Part shown: positions 10,473 through 23,625 of the stretch, piece after piece | How the letters are laid out: every line of letters starts with the position of its first letter | How positions within the stretch are numbered: the first letter of the stretch is position 1 | Source of the DNA: Gnetum montanum | Taxonomy: Eukaryota; Streptophyta; Gnetopsida; Gnetales; Gnetaceae | Direction of reading: 5' to 3' | Assembly (NCBI GenBank): GCA_015680685.1 | Contig: MNCI01004725.1 | Span: 52,349-116,348 of the forward strand | DNA length: 64,000 nt | The notes under the pieces: model-generated | What the model saw: only the letters and a program-made list of their open reading frames with translations | Databases searched by the model: none | What the model was told of the DNA's origin: nothing | Made by a program: the position numbers and the translations under genes

Positions 10473-12480
10473 CTTATTTCTTCAAGGATTATTACACTTG
10501 GCTAAGTTGTGAGTATGGTTGATTTAATTAATCTAATTATCATTTATTTTATGTGTTATTACAAATAATTCATCCCAGAGGTTGTTAGAGGGATTAACCC
10601 TTGAAAAAGTTGATGTTTATATGTGGTTAATGTTAGTAACCCTTGGGGGAGTTAGAAAAATTTACAACAATTTTCATCGGAAACCTTAAGGTTTGTGATC
10701 CACATAATAATGATTTTACCTTTGGTAAGTGTAGGATTGAAAAATGAAGTGATTTGGACAAATGGTTAGGAAGTTATGAGCTTTGGAAGGTTTTGGGCTT
10801 TGAAAAATTTCAAAAACTTCCCTTGTGTTATGAGTAAATGAGAAAAAATTCCTAAGCACTTGGTGGTATATATATAGGATCTAAGCATTGCATCGACGAG
10901 GCCTAGTCAACAAGGCCTTGTCGATGTGGTCAATTGCATCAACGAGGCCTTATCGACGCAATCAATGACCACCGTTGACTTGATCAAACTTTAAAACTAC
11001 AAGGAATTTTTGGATGAAATTGGGGTCAAATGAAAGCTTGGAAGACTAAGAATAGTATAAAAATATGCGAAGAGGGTGTTGAAGCTCATAAATTTTGAAA
11101 AAAAAGAGAAAATTTGATTTAGTGGATGAATGAAATGAAAGATTAAGGAGCACTGAGTGATTTACTCAATGGAAAATGTGAATGATAGGGTTCTAGTGAT
11201 GTCAAAGGTAAGGAACCTTAACTAACCAAGCCAAGAGCTATGCAAGTAGGTCTTGCCCATAGTAGGCTCATGCCCTTTTTGCCCATACGCAACCTTAACT
11301 GGAGAGTTTATGGGTCCCATAATCAATCAATGGTCATGAAAAGTGAAAGACCAACCCAAAAGAATCTACTCAAGTATCCCAACACATTAGACTAAGACAT
11401 AGAGAATAACATAGAACCTAGTAATGAGGTGAGTTATGGCAGCATGGATGGATGATAGAGAAGGTGGAATGGAGTTCCAAATTGAGGTCATAAGAAGTCC
11501 TTTATGGAATTTGTGGTTAAAATGACCTAGGAAGTTCCATCCTCAGTCTAGACCAAAATCATTTGCTTTTAATGACTTTGCATCACCACTCTAAGACTGA
11601 TCCACCTACTCAAGACACAAGAATGCTTCTACAAGACAACCATCATTCCACAAGAAGAAGAAAAGAGAAGTAGGAAGTGAGAGAGAGGGCCTTAGTTAGA
11701 GGGGACCTTCAAGCACAGGTGCATGTTGTTCGAGTCCCCTAACTAGTGCTTGTAGCCCGTTTATTTGTCTAAGGGGTTTGCTTTGAATTCCCATTGTTTT
11801 TTTTTTCTGAATGGGAACCACACCATGCAATGATGTTATTTTGACTTCCTTTAGTGAGTGGTTTGGAATGATAAGAAGTCCATGAAAAACACTCAAGCAC
11901 TCAAGCAAGTAGAAGAGTATAAAGAGTAACGAGTCCCCTTAAAGTCACACCCTTTACAAACCTTTGAATCCTTCCTAATTCCAAAACTACCAAGGTAATC
12001 GATTGATTAAAAGTTTCTTTAATGGAAGGGATCTCAAATTCCTAGAACAAGGAAAACCATAGAGTTCATTGGATGGGTGGATGACATGGACTCATTGCCT
12101 ATTTCATGAAAAATAAACCATGTCAAAGTCATCAGACATTACAATTTAAAAATAGAAACTAGACATCGACCATCACACATTAAGCACAAACCATCATTAG
12201 TAAACAATAGCAACAGCACTGTGTCCTATGACAATAAAGCAGTTTTATTAGCAAAAATAAGAAAATATCATACTTGAATTAAAATAAAATGAAACAAAAT
12301 AAAGTAAAATATATAATAAAGTGTAAAATAATCAAGAGAGGATCAAAGATACTAACAATGGTGTAAAATTAGAAGAATTTGTAAAATAAATAATTTTGTA
12401 AAAATCAAAAACATGAAAAATAAAAAGTGGAAAAATTGAGAAGTCAATTTGATGGTTAGCATAGATGACCATCTCCTCCA
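10473..12480 (-). other. 3' UTR of element 1 between pol and extra ORF
   Basis: This long non-coding block is shared with 28080-29430 and 48965-50165. Landmarks on the minus strand include gcatggtgtggttcccattc (11800-11830), the ccccttagacaaataaa motif, and aagggcatgagcctac (around 11265-11280). Open frames within it are not shared between copies. Confidence 0.65.
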
Positions 12481-12559
12481 CGATTGAGTTGGAAGGAGGA
12501 GATCTGAAAAATAGAACGTGGTTGTCCATTCATTGTAGTGGATGTAGTATGGATGTTTC

Positions 12560-13640
12560 TTATCATCCATCTACATGAGCACTACTCCCAAAACATAGCT
12601 AGATATATCCATCATGATGTGGAAAAGTCTGGACTAGTCTGGTGCTTGTAGGATTGGTGTTTCTATGAGTTTCTCCTTTAATTGTTGGAATGTGTACTCA
12701 CATTCCTTGGTCTAGATAAAAGGTGCATCCTTCTTTGTAAGCTCTACCAACAACTTTGCAATCTTAAAGAAATTCTCTATGAATTGTCAGTAGTAGCCAA
12801 TGTGTCTAAGGAATGACCAAACATCTTTAATGATCTCTGGTTGACATGTTATTCCTTGGATGACCCTTATTTTTTTGGGTCTACCTCAATCCCTTTTTGT
12901 GAAATTTAGTGCCCTAGCACAATGCCTTCTTGGACCATGAGATGGCTCTTTTGCCAATTGAGCCATAGGTTTGTCTCTACACATCTCTTTAACACTTGCT
13001 CAAGTTGGTCCAAGGCTTGTTCAAAGGTAGCTCCATAGGTGGAAAAGTCATCCATGAAGACTTCAACACCACTACCAATTTGCTATTGAAAGATACTAAG
13101 GACTAAGTGTTGAAAGGTTATAGGGGCATTGCACAGGCCAAATGGCATCTTACAGTATGCAAAAGTCCCCGAGGGACTCATGAATGTTGTCTTGGCTTAA
13201 TCTTCTTGCACAATTTGGATTTGGGTATAGCCACTATAACCATCCAAAAAGCTATAATAACAATACCGAGATATGATGTCTAATACTTGATTCACAAATG
13301 GCAAAGGAAAGTGATCCTTAAATGTTGCCATATTCAATAGCCTAAAGTCGATATAGACATGCCATTTGCCATCCTTATTTGGTATAATTATGAGTGGACT
13401 AACCCACTCACTATCCACAATTGGATAGATGAACCCTGCCTTAAGGAGTTGCTCTAATTTATCTTTGATGATTTGTTTTAATTTGGGGTTCAGCTGCCTC
13501 TGCAGTTGCCTTTTAGGCTTCATGGCTAGGTCAGTGTAAATGAGATGCTAGCATATCCTTGGATCAATTCCAGTTAGCTTTGGATATGACCAAGTAAAGA
13601 CTGTTGACCATTTGTTCACCACTTTTAACAACTTTTCTTT
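12560..13640 (-). pseudogene. RT and N-terminal RNase H of element 1
   Basis: On the minus strand the RT reads through LLKAGFIYPI, EWVSPLIIIP, TFKDHFPLPF, YYSFLDGYSGY, MPFGLCNAP and the catalytic-box equivalent VEVFMDDFSTYG (around 13040-13070). These are typical of Athila/Tat-group RTs. RNase H starts with DISSYVLGVVLM but is cut after about 30 residues and fuses to post-integrase sequence (NEWT onwards) near 12540. Several stops and frame breaks interrupt the frame. Confidence 0.8.
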
Positions 13641-14530
13641 TTACTCAGGAGCAAGTTTGGCATTAATGATGACTGGTTTACCATTCTTTAAAAATGCATA
13701 CTCCATATTGACTGGTAAAGTTTTTAGTTCTAAGGGCACTTGCTTGAAGTGATCAGGGACTTCCAACTCTCCCCAATAGGTATTATCATCTTCATCAGAG
13801 AGTTGGAAATGAACTTGTTCAATTTTATCCATGCCTTCAACATATGCACATGTTAAGCTCTTAATTGGCTCCATGCATATTGTGCTATTATTTGAATCAA
13901 CTATCAACCACTGGGTGCCCTCTTGCTTTGTGGCTATTGCGTACAGACACCTTTGAATGTTGATTTCTTGTGCACATTGATTGGATGCCTTAATGTATGT
14001 GCTCTTGATGGACCAAATCTTTTACATGCAATTTCACTTATTATCACTATACGCAATGCATGGAATACACTTCTCAATCTTTCCTAGCTCATTTTCCTTA
14101 GATATTTTGAGAGATAGGTCCCTTATACCCATTCACACATCAATCGTGCTTAACCAAGCCCTTCTCATAATGATGGGGAAGTCATTTTTGCAGTTGTCCA
14201 CCTTGATTACTAGAAAATCAGTAGGATAGGACCACCCACAAACTATGGCCACAATGTCCTCTACTAATCCCAAAGGAACAGTAATTGATTGATTTGCTAA
14301 TTCTAAATGAATGTTGCTCTTATTGAGAGGTGGTAGGTTCTAGGCCTTATACATATCATGGGAGATGAGGTTAACTCTAGAACTAGAGTTAAGAAGAGCC
14401 TTGCATGGCTCTTGTCTAGCAATCTATAGGTAAATGAATGGACTTCTTGGATCAGATATTTTTGTAGGAAGATTACCAACCTTGATCCAATCATAAACAA
14501 CATGAGTTAGCATTACAGTGCAAATCCTAG
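13641..14530 (-). pseudogene. protease and linker of element 1
   Basis: The minus strand shows the same protease block as element B, including VNLIS, LGLVEDI, CGWSYPTDFLVI and RAWLSTID. The catalytic D-S-G of B is replaced by N-S-S here, so the protease would be inactive. The linker to RT includes GELEVPDHFKQVPLELKTLP. Confidence 0.7.
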
Positions 14531-16890
14531 GTGGCACATGGTTTGAAGATCACTTGAAGGTATTTGATGTAGAGGATGAAGGCAATGGAGATGCAGGACA
14601 ATCAGCCAGAGTAGGTTGTGAGGGCTGGAGAGGATTACTAGGTTAGAAGAAAAGTCTTTTCCTTGATCAATTATCTAAACCACTTGGTTGAAAAACTAGT
14701 TGTAAGTGTACAGGCCTTATAGCATTTCATTGTTGTGGCTATGGAGGAATCTCACCCTACATAGACGAAGTTGAAGGTAATTGGGTTGAAGGTGGAGGTG
14801 TAGGTGTAGCGGGATGTGAAGGATGATAAGGATATGGATATGGGTTTTTCCCTTAAGTAGATGGTGAATGTGTTCAGTAGTACTTTCGAGAGTAATAGTG
14901 ATGCTAGAATGATGTATGACTTGCAAAACTTCTGGGGGAGACAAGCTGGTGAACATAGTACCCATATGGATTTGGTTGCCTATAAGGATACTATTGCCTT
15001 GGTGGTGGCATTCCCCATGACAATGGTTGGTACCACTATTGGTATTGTTCATAAGGCTGTGGAGGAGTTCCACTTAGATAGTAAGCTTGTTGTTGTTGGT
15101 GGAACTGCCTTGGACTACCTTGAGGATAAGGCAATCATCTTGGAGCTTGCCTACATGCTAGGTGAGGATTCAATGCATACACTCCAGACTCTTGTAAGTG
15201 TGACACCATAGGGCAACATCCCTTGGGATGTTCATGTTGACAGATGCCACATTTAGTTTCATCGTCAAAGTCAAACTCTACAACTTCCTCTACTGCAACA
15301 GCTTTGCCCTTACCTCTTTGGTACACACGTTCAGCTTCTTTTCACCTCCTACAATTACAATCACTATTTTGCTCTTTGAATATTTCAGCAATCTTCAAAG
15401 TGGTTTGAAACTTTTCATCCAAAGAGTCCCATAACTTGTCAACCTTGGCCAAAATGTCAGAAATAGATTTTTGAATAGGCAAGGTCTTTCTATTCACCAC
15501 TTCATCAAGTGGTGATTCCTCCTCATCACAAAATTGGATTTCTCATTTTCTAATGGATGAGTCCCTATTATACTCTTCAACACTTTCCCTCTTTAATAAC
15601 TTATCTTCTTTTTTTGCTACCTTCCCAATTAGCCTTTGGATCTGATGGGCTCTCAATTCAGACAATATTCCTTGGGCATACACCCCAAGGGTTCTTCTAG
15701 TTTCTACTCTAAGCCCATATATGATGTGGCAAAGTTGTTGCCTCTAAAAATAACCATGGCAAGGGCATTAGTGTAAAAGTGAATAATATTAGCCCATGGC
15801 GGCATCCAAGGATTCATGTGCTCCTTGTTTCTAGCCTTGGATTTGCCTTCTCAAATTAGACACTTTGAAGTATGTCTGATATTTATCATTGAATAACTCT
15901 AACATGGTACTCCATCTGTGGATAGATTCTGGCTCTAAGGATTGGTACCAACTTTTAGCTTCCTTGATGAGTGTCTTATGTTCTGTAAGGCATAAGCATC
16001 TTGAAAAGCTTGCAAATGTGTTTGTGAATTAAAGTTGTATCCCCCTTCAAATCTTGGAATATTGTTCATGTCTAGGCACTTGATCTGACTATCCTTCATA
16101 TGCCTAGTTGGGATTTTCATTACCTTTGCAATATTGAGCATACTTTGATTTGCTAATAGCGGTTCATCATCATCACTGCGTTGATGACATCAATGATGGT
16201 TTTAGCAACCCCCTCATTTTTGATGGCCTTCACGGTCATTGTTATCTCGTTGATCACCTTCATCATGGTTGTTCTGATGCGTTGCTTCCATGAGAATCGT
16301 TAGATGAAGAGGAACGTTTGGAATTGAATGAAGAGGATAAAGAGGAAGGTGGACCACCACTGCCACTATGGTATCTACCATCACTCTTACATTTATTATG
16401 ATCACCATCCTTAGATCCCTTGTTCTTGTGATGTTTACTCGAGTCCCTACCTTGGCTATCACTTTTTCTTGAACCTAATTTATGGATAGTGGATTGCAGT
16501 TTTAGGTTAGGGGTGGAGAATTCTCATGTTGAAAACCTTCAATAGGAGGATCCTAAATGTCATCTTGATTTAGTAGGAACAAGGGATTGGTGTAATGTTT
16601 CCCATTTGTAGCTTCATAGAGTTTCTCCTGACGTTGATCTTGTTTGCATTTTGTCTCATTGGGATGGTAGTTTCGAGTGTCATATCCATCTACAATGTAT
16701 TCTTCATGAAGATCTGCTATGCTGAACTTCTTAAGGGTTTTGAATAACCTCCTAGGCACTGATCAATTAAGTGGCAAGACAATGTTATCCTCCGTATCAC
16801 TCCATCGTAGCTATTCATCCTAATGTAGGATGAAGGTGAAGTTTGGCACAAACTCATCTGGATGAGTGTATATCACCTTGCATTCTTGTG
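14531..16890 (-). pseudogene. gag of element 1
   Basis: Homology to B runs in order: HPDEFVPNFTFILH at the N-terminus (around 16840), AEYVLDD/HEEYIVDGYDTR (around 16700), the gag core with FEGGYNFNSQTHLQAF (around 16040), and a zinc knuckle CGICQHEHPKGCC (around 15230-15260) of type CX2CX3HX4C. A Pro/Gln-rich tail follows. Frames are broken repeatedly by stops and shifts. Confidence 0.75.
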
Positions 16891-17072
16891 GGACCAGTGG
16901 TTTGGTATCTTCGTGCTTGCGAGAAGAAGAAGATATTTTGCAAAACAAAATGAAATTATTAGTGTGCTTTTATAATTCTATGTATAGTGGGAATGATATT
17001 GACCTTGAGGTTCGTACAATGATATTAATGATATTCACTTAGACATAAATAATGCACGTTCCACAAACAAAG

Positions 17073-17090
17073 TCCCCAGCAATGGTACCA
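17073..17090 (-). promoter_or_regulatory. tRNA-Asp primer binding site of element 1
   Basis: On the minus strand TGGTACCATTGCTGGGGA follows the LTR end by one base. The expected plant tRNA-Asp complement is TGGCGCCGTTGCCGGGGA; all differences are C-to-T or G-to-A. Confidence 0.85.
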
Positions 17091-17091
17091 A

Positions 17092-18000
17092 TGATGAGTA
17101 ATGAGGTACCCCTATGCCCAACCATACAAATCACAAAGCGTGCATGCATGATCTAGTTGAATTCCATGGACTTATTGTTCTCAATGCACTAGTCCTTTAG
17201 GAAGTGAATCTAGCCTTAAGGTCAATCGTTGTCTTCCCAATTACACTTGTGACATTTATTAGTATGTTTGAGTGTAATTGAGACATATGATTTTTATCAT
17301 TTTATGTTTTATAGTTTGGTGCTCAAAATGTAGATAAAAGGAGTTTGATTAACTAATCTAAATTAATTAATTAACTAGCATTTAACTAATCCTAACATAA
17401 GCATTTGCTCCTACTTTTTGTACATGTCCTGAACCCACATATCCACTACTCAGCAACCAAGTGCTACGCTACTAGGCGTAGCAAGTAATAACGTTGTTGG
17501 GATTACCAAGTGAATACGTGTTATGCTCAAAGTAGCCGTACTTATGTATTTAATCTATCTAGCTTAATTACTTCATTAAATCAATTGCTAGAAAAAATTT
17601 ACAAAATAATTGAAAACATTTAAGAAATAACTAAAAACATTGAATGCATAAATAAAATAGGTAATTTATCCAAAGTGCTGCAAGGTTTATAAAAAACCTC
17701 ATCTTTATTGCTGCACACACTACTGTGGTCAGGTACAATAATGCTTGAATAAATATTTGTACACTCAATGACTCCTGTTGTAGGCACTCGGAAGAAAAAA
17801 TTCTAACTTTCAAATGGAAAAAATGCAAAAGCTCCACTGCAACTACAATCTACTTATGCCATGAAGGTGGTTACAAGCACTTATTTATAGCCAATGCATG
17901 ATACTATGTCGACGGGGCCTCATCGACACATGGTAAGATGCATCGAATAGGCCTTGTTGACGAGGCCTCATCAATGCAACCAACTTAACGCGACTCAACA
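17092..18000 (-). repeat. 5' LTR of element 1
   Basis: It runs from TGATGAGTAATG to CGACTCAACA on the plus strand (909 bp), matching 6421-7344 throughout. The terminal CTCATCA has decayed to CTCAACA. Confidence 0.9.
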
Positions 18001-18189
18001 TTGTGTTAAGGTCCATCAACCTATGACCCACAACCCCTAGCATTCTAGAGGATTGGCTATAGGGACAAACACACCTATGCCGCATACCAGTCATAGAAAT
18101 GAACACATGTACACTCCCACTCTTAGGATGAGGCCTTAGACAGGAACTTGATTGATGCATCGTAGTGAAGGTTAATCCACAAATACCTT
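18001..18189. other. short segment between element 1 and the Tekay-like LTR
   Basis: It starts with the presumed target-site duplication ttgtg of element 1. No coding features are seen. The start of the adjacent Tekay-like LTR is degraded here. Confidence 0.4.
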
Positions 18190-19671
18190 TAAGGTGCCTC
18201 ATCACCAACTAGTCCATACCCTAAAGCTAGCACCACTTGCCAATGACCATTACAAGCATCATTGTAAAGACATGTACAAGTCCATGCTAGCTTAAGCCAA
18301 CACATGCCACAAGCACAACACATCCAAAACCAACATAACATGACGACATATATCCACACCTAACAGTCACATTTGTTCCATGAAAATCATACCACAATTC
18401 GACAACAAAAAATTTTGCGCCACAATCATATTTCTTGAATTACATGTAATTCCACAAAAATGATTGCTATAATAACCTCCAAAATGAGATATGCCCAAAG
18501 TGAAAACCAATTCCACGATTAGAAAATATTTCCCAAGACAATCCCAACGACACTAATTTCACCTAAATTAGACTCCTAGAAGCAAAGTTATGTGTGCTTA
18601 AAGTTTGATTAATAAAATAATATTTAATTATAGCCAGTGATGATTGAAACTCCCAAAAACTCCTATACCAAAATAGGCCCCTAAAATATAATATTCCAAC
18701 CATACTAGTCTCATCAACATCACATATCATATTCCACAATTCCACATCATACTATATGTCACATATATATTAATAAATAATTCATAACCAAAACCGTACA
18801 ATTTCGGGAAATATTCAAAATAACATGTCCAAGCAAAATTTTTTAACTATCTACCCCACATGTCAACAACACATGATCATATACACTAATTTGGTATAAA
18901 ATATAGGAAAAAGGTAAAGACAACCCCCCAATTAAAATTGTTGTGGAAAAAAGTCTGAAATGAGTAGAGAACCCTTAAAAATCTGGTAAGACTCCATTTT
19001 GCTCTAAACAAGTTCTGCACCTATGTAGATATGACCATAGTAATTCCAAATCTAGGTTTATAGTAAGCAACAATTGTCCACAGTGTTAGAATTCCAAGAA
19101 AAGAGTGGAACAATAGAAGAAAACAAAGGAAAACATAAGAGAAGAATCTGGAAATCAGTTTTTGTTCTCAGAAAGAAAAATTCAAAATTCACAAAATGTA
19201 GGATGATGCATAATTTTATTTTTTTTATCCCTCTACAACTAATACCTTGCATTTCAAACTTGCATATCAATCACACTAGGACTCCAAAACAAAATCCATT
19301 TGAACCTATGAGATCCTTATCAAACCCTCTACATTTTCACATGCCAAAGTCACACCCAAGCATCACACAACATAGTGTTATAATTCAAAAGCATAAATAC
19401 TAAAATTTCATATAAAGCTTAAATGCATATCGAATAGGTGCTCTTTTAACCTAGTCCAATATCCCTACCAACAACATCACCTATCTAACACATCACATAG
19501 GGCTAGTGTACATAATCACATTAGTTAAGCATATAAAGACATCATAATCATAACATATAAAGTGCAATTCCAATAAGCTAAGTCATTCCCTGTAACCCAT
19601 TGAGACAACACATGTAATGTATAAATCATAATCATATGACCATACCTAATGTGTTTAGAAGGAATGTAACA
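18190..19671 (-). repeat. 3' LTR of the Tekay-like element
   Basis: About 1.48 kb, aligned in order with 30714-32253. Shared landmarks include catcaccaacta, aagccaacacat, cctccaaaatgagatatgcc, cccctaaaatataatattcc and the end aatgtaaca. The first few bases (expected TGTAACACC) are not preserved at 18180-18190. Confidence 0.85.
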
Positions 19672-19689
19672 CTCTCTCCTCCTTGAGAA

Positions 19690-22600
19690 TCTTCCTTCCA
19701 GAATATCTTAGGATGAGCTATGTGCATCTCAGTCTCCACCTCCTAGGTAGCCTCTGAAGCTCCATGTCTACTCCATATAACCTTGACCATAGGCACAACT
19801 TTACTATGTAGCTGTTACAACATACGATCAACAATCTCTACTAGTTTCTCTACATAACTAACATTAGACTGTAGCTATATCCTTGAATGATCAATCACAT
19901 GGTGTTAATCAGGCACATAACATTGTAGCATAGATACATGAAATACATCATGTACATGTGCTAAATGAGAAGGTAATATTATCTGATAGGCCACTCTTTC
20001 AATCCTCTGTAACACTTGAAAAGGACCAATGTATCAAGGAGCTAATTTTCCTTTTTGGCCAAATTGAGTAAGGCCTTTCAAGAGAGAAACATGAAGAGAT
20101 ATATGATCTTCAGCCACAAACTCCAATGGTCTTCGACGTTGATTAGCATATGCCACCTACCTTTCCTAAGTAGCTCATAATCTATCTTGAATCTCATGAA
20201 TCTACTCTAGAATCTAGCTCACCAAATCTATCCCCACCTATTGAAGATCTTCTATGGTATTCCAACATAAAGATGTTCTACATGACCTACCATATAAAAT
20301 CTCATATGGGGTTATCCACAAACTCTCCTAATAACTATTATTATATGCAAATTTAACTAATGGTAGCATCTGATCCCAGCCTTCTCTATATTGTGAAGCA
20401 CAGGCTCTCAATATATCCTCGAGAATTTGATTCACTTACTTAGTCTTACCATCAGTTTGTAGATGACATGCCAGACTCATGTTCAGCTTTGTACTCATCT
20501 CCTTCTAAAATGCTTGCAAAAAATGTAACATGAATCTAGCATCTCTATCATTAATAATCCCTCATGACACACCATGCAACTACACTATCTTTACAAGAAA
20601 GAGATGTAAAGTTTCTATTGTGCCATTGATGCTCATGTGGCAAGGAAATGGGTAGACTTTGTTAAAAAGTCAACTACTACTAATATAGCATCATGGGCAC
20701 TATATGTTTGTGGAAGACCAATTATGAAGTCCATACCAATGGCATCCCATTTCCACTAAGGAATATCATGGGAATGTGAATATCCCCTAGGCCTTTGATG
20801 ATTTATCTTTACTTGTTGGCAAATTAAACATCGAGACACATATTCTCCTACATTCCTCTTCATACCAGGCCACCAATACATCTATTGTAAACTTTGGTAC
20901 ATCTTTTGATTACCTGGATGATTTGGTATCTACTCATGTGGGCCTCATCCATTTTCTGTAATCATAGAGCTTCTAGAACACATACTCAACCATTCCTCCA
21001 TAACACTCCATGACTATTCATAGAGAGTAGCCCATTAGAGGTGATTTGTTGTCTCAATTCTTGACACCATGGATTATGTTGTTGCTGCTCTCAGATATGC
21101 TCTTGCAGATTTGATTGGATTATCAAGCTATTAAGCTTACTCGCCACCCTACTCAATGGATTGGCTACTTTATTAGTCTTGCTAGGCTTGTATTTAATAG
21201 TGAAGTCAAAGTTAGCAAGTAGCTCCATCCATCTACGTTGTTGCAAGTTTAACTGTAGCTAACTCATAAGATATTGGAGGCTCTTATGGTTAGTCCAAAT
21301 AGTAACCTACTCCCCATATAGATAATATTGTCAAATATTCAATGTGAATATCATAGCACCCAACTCTAGATCATGCATGGGATATCTAGTTTCATGTGAC
21401 CTTAATTGATAGGATGCATACGCCACAACCTGTGCATCCTACATCTACACACAACCAAATCCATCCCTTGAAGCATTAGTGCTAACATCATATGTTTGTC
21501 TTGGTGTAGGAGATATTAGCACTAGAGTAGTCATTAATCTATGGCTCAACTCTTCAAATGTAGCTTGACAAGCTAGGCTACAAGTAAAGTTAGTCTCCTT
21601 CCTCAATAATCAAGTCAAAGGAGATGCTATGCAAGAAAAATGTTCCACAAACCTATGGTAATATTCTGCTAATCCCAAGAAGCTTCACACCTCCATCACT
21701 GATTGTGGCATAGGCCAATCACAAACGACTGTAATCTTTGCATGATCCACATAGATACAAGCTCCTGACACCACATGTCCCAAGAACTGAATCTTTGACT
21801 ACCCAAATAAATACTTGGATGGTTAAGAATATAGTTGGTACTCCCTCAAGGTTAGTAATATCATCTGCAAGTGCTCTGCATGCAAATGATCATTAGGAGA
21901 GTATACTAAGATATCATCTATGAATATAATCACAAACTGGTCTAGGAATGGCCGCATCACACTATTCATGAGGTGCATGAAAATTGTTGGTGCATTTGTC
22001 AACCCAAATGGAAGCACCAGAAACTCATAATGGCCATATTGTGTTCTTAATGTTATCTTTGACACATGTTGTTCACAAACCCACACTTGATGATACCTAG
22101 ACTTGAGGTCAACCTTTGAGAATACATGAGCTTCCTAAAGTTAATCAAATAGGTCATTAATGGGTGGTAGAGGATATTTATTTTTCACCATCATGTAGTT
22201 TAATTGCCTATAATATATGCATAGTTGCAAACTCCCATCATTCTTTTTAACAAATAGCATTGGGGCACCCCATGGTAATACATTAGGTTGAATGAGGCCT
22301 TTGTTCAGCAATTCTTATAGTTGAATCTTTAGCTTTAGTAACTATATGGGAGACATCTTATGTTGAGCCTTTGAAATAGCCTCGGTACTAGGTTTAAGTT
22401 TGATCTCTAATTCAATCTCTCACCTCAATGGAAAACCTAATAATTCTAACTAGAACACATTAGAAAATTATTGAACCATAGGAATTTGATCTATCTTCAC
22501 CATATCTATTTCCTATAGTGTAGCGACAAAGAATTCATACCCTTTTTGAAGCATCCTATAGTACATTCAAGAGGAGATCAAATCTAGGCACATAGTTTTC

Positions 22601-22960
22601 AAATGGGTTTGTGCCTCAATCAAAGCACCAACGACTGATTATAGTCTTAGGAGCTTTTATTGATAACCTAAATGAGCATTGACTTATGACAACCAATCCA
22701 TCCTCAAAATTACATCATATACCCCAAGATCCATAACATATAAATCACTAATCCACTTCATATCTTTGAATTCTATTGACACATATATACACACCTAATC
22801 AACTCAAGTCTCATGATCCCTAGCAGAAGATACTATTAACCTAGGAGAAAGAAAATACCATACAAGAGCTACATGATGTACAACTATAGGATCTATGAAA
22901 GAATGGCTAGTACTTGAATCAAATAAAATCAACACATCAAAACCCAAAATTGTACCTCAT
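19690..22960 (-). pseudogene. pol of the Tekay-like element (PR-RT-RH-INT-chromodomain)
   Basis: On the minus strand PR has FDSSTSHSFI (around 22930). RT has [53 protein letters not shown] and the active-site box IFIDDILVYSP (around 21900-21925). RNase H has DVSTNASRDGFGCV (around 21450). The C-terminal part has GPFQVLQRIERVAYQ and LAHVHDVFHVSMLQCY (around 19900-20010). It ends in VKVIWSRHGASEAT and a Trp-to-stop change where chromodomain-like tails of the Tekay/Del lineage read TWE. Multiple stops, mainly TAG/TGA, show long decay. Confidence 0.85.
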
Positions 22961-23182
22961 GTCTCCATCACTATGTTTGGTTGCACATCCAATGGCTCAT
23001 TTTTGAATGCATACCACCTATCCTTGAGTCCTCTAGTCCCCTCCTGTTGGCTAAGTGACCAGTGTTCCATGTCCATCCTAAACTAGAGGTCACTGTCCCA
23101 AACCCCTACCTCCTCCACCACTACTTGCCTATATTGGGAACTTGCTAGCATAGTGTCTTGGCTAACCAAATGAAAAATAATT

Positions 23183-23268
23183 CTAGCAATCCCTCTGTAA
23201 ATGGCTAGGTTTATCACATCTATAACTAACAATAGATCCATGACCAGCTTGAATCATAAGACCACTAG
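23183..23268 (-). pseudogene. gag zinc-knuckle remnant of the Tekay-like element
   Basis: On the minus strand SGLMIQAGHGSIVSYRCDKP leads into SHLQRDC, the C-terminal half of a CCHC knuckle (C-x2-C-x4-H-x4-C) with the first Cys lost. Element B begins one base beyond the end of this fragment. The sequence across the B insertion (minus, from 30471) continues in frame after a CTAG duplication. Confidence 0.7.
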
Positions 23269-23370
23269 TGATGAGATGCAGATTGCACAAGCCACGATAT
23301 CGCATCCCCTGAGATATCGCGTCTCTCCATGCGATATCGCGTACGCGATATTGTTGTCCGTCGCCATATC

Positions 23371-23378
23371 TATAAATA
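23371..23378 (+). promoter_or_regulatory. TATA box of element B 5' LTR
   Basis: tataaata, conserved at 30143-30150 in the 3' LTR, followed by the conserved R-region start agaggyggcactcccttcat. Confidence 0.75.
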
Positions 23379-23625
23379 AGAGGTGGCACTCCCTTCATTT
23401 CCCAATCCTGGCTAGAAGTAGCGAAGCTCTGGCAGTTTGAACACTCCAGAGTTAGATTAATTTCCCATGTGCCCGCAGTAGGAGTCCTAGAGTGAACGGC
23501 TCTTTATTCGAGCAACTTTGTAACTTGAACACAAGTTGTGTATGGCAATAAAGACAAACTTGATTGGATAAACCTTGCAGTACATGGTTTTATTTTGTTG
23601 TTATTTATTGCTTTCCTAGTGCGCA

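Larger units (their letters stand above)
6421..18000 (-). mobile_element. element 1: Athila/Tat-like Ty3/gypsy retrotransposon, deleted in RNase H-integrase
   Basis: The minus-strand element runs from its 5' LTR (17092-18000) to its 3' LTR (6421-7344). Internal order is PBS, gag, protease, RT, start of RNase H, 3' UTR, extra ORF, PPT. The PBS (17073-17090, minus) reads TGGTACCATTGCTGGGGA, complementary to the 3' end of plant tRNA-Asp apart from two or three changes; Athila elements are known to use this primer. LTR ends are TGATGAG-type inverted repeats. Flanks ctgtg/ttgtg look like a target-site duplication. Many stops in every domain make it non-functional. A deletion fuses the RNase H N-terminus to the region normally after integrase. 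Confidence 0.85.
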
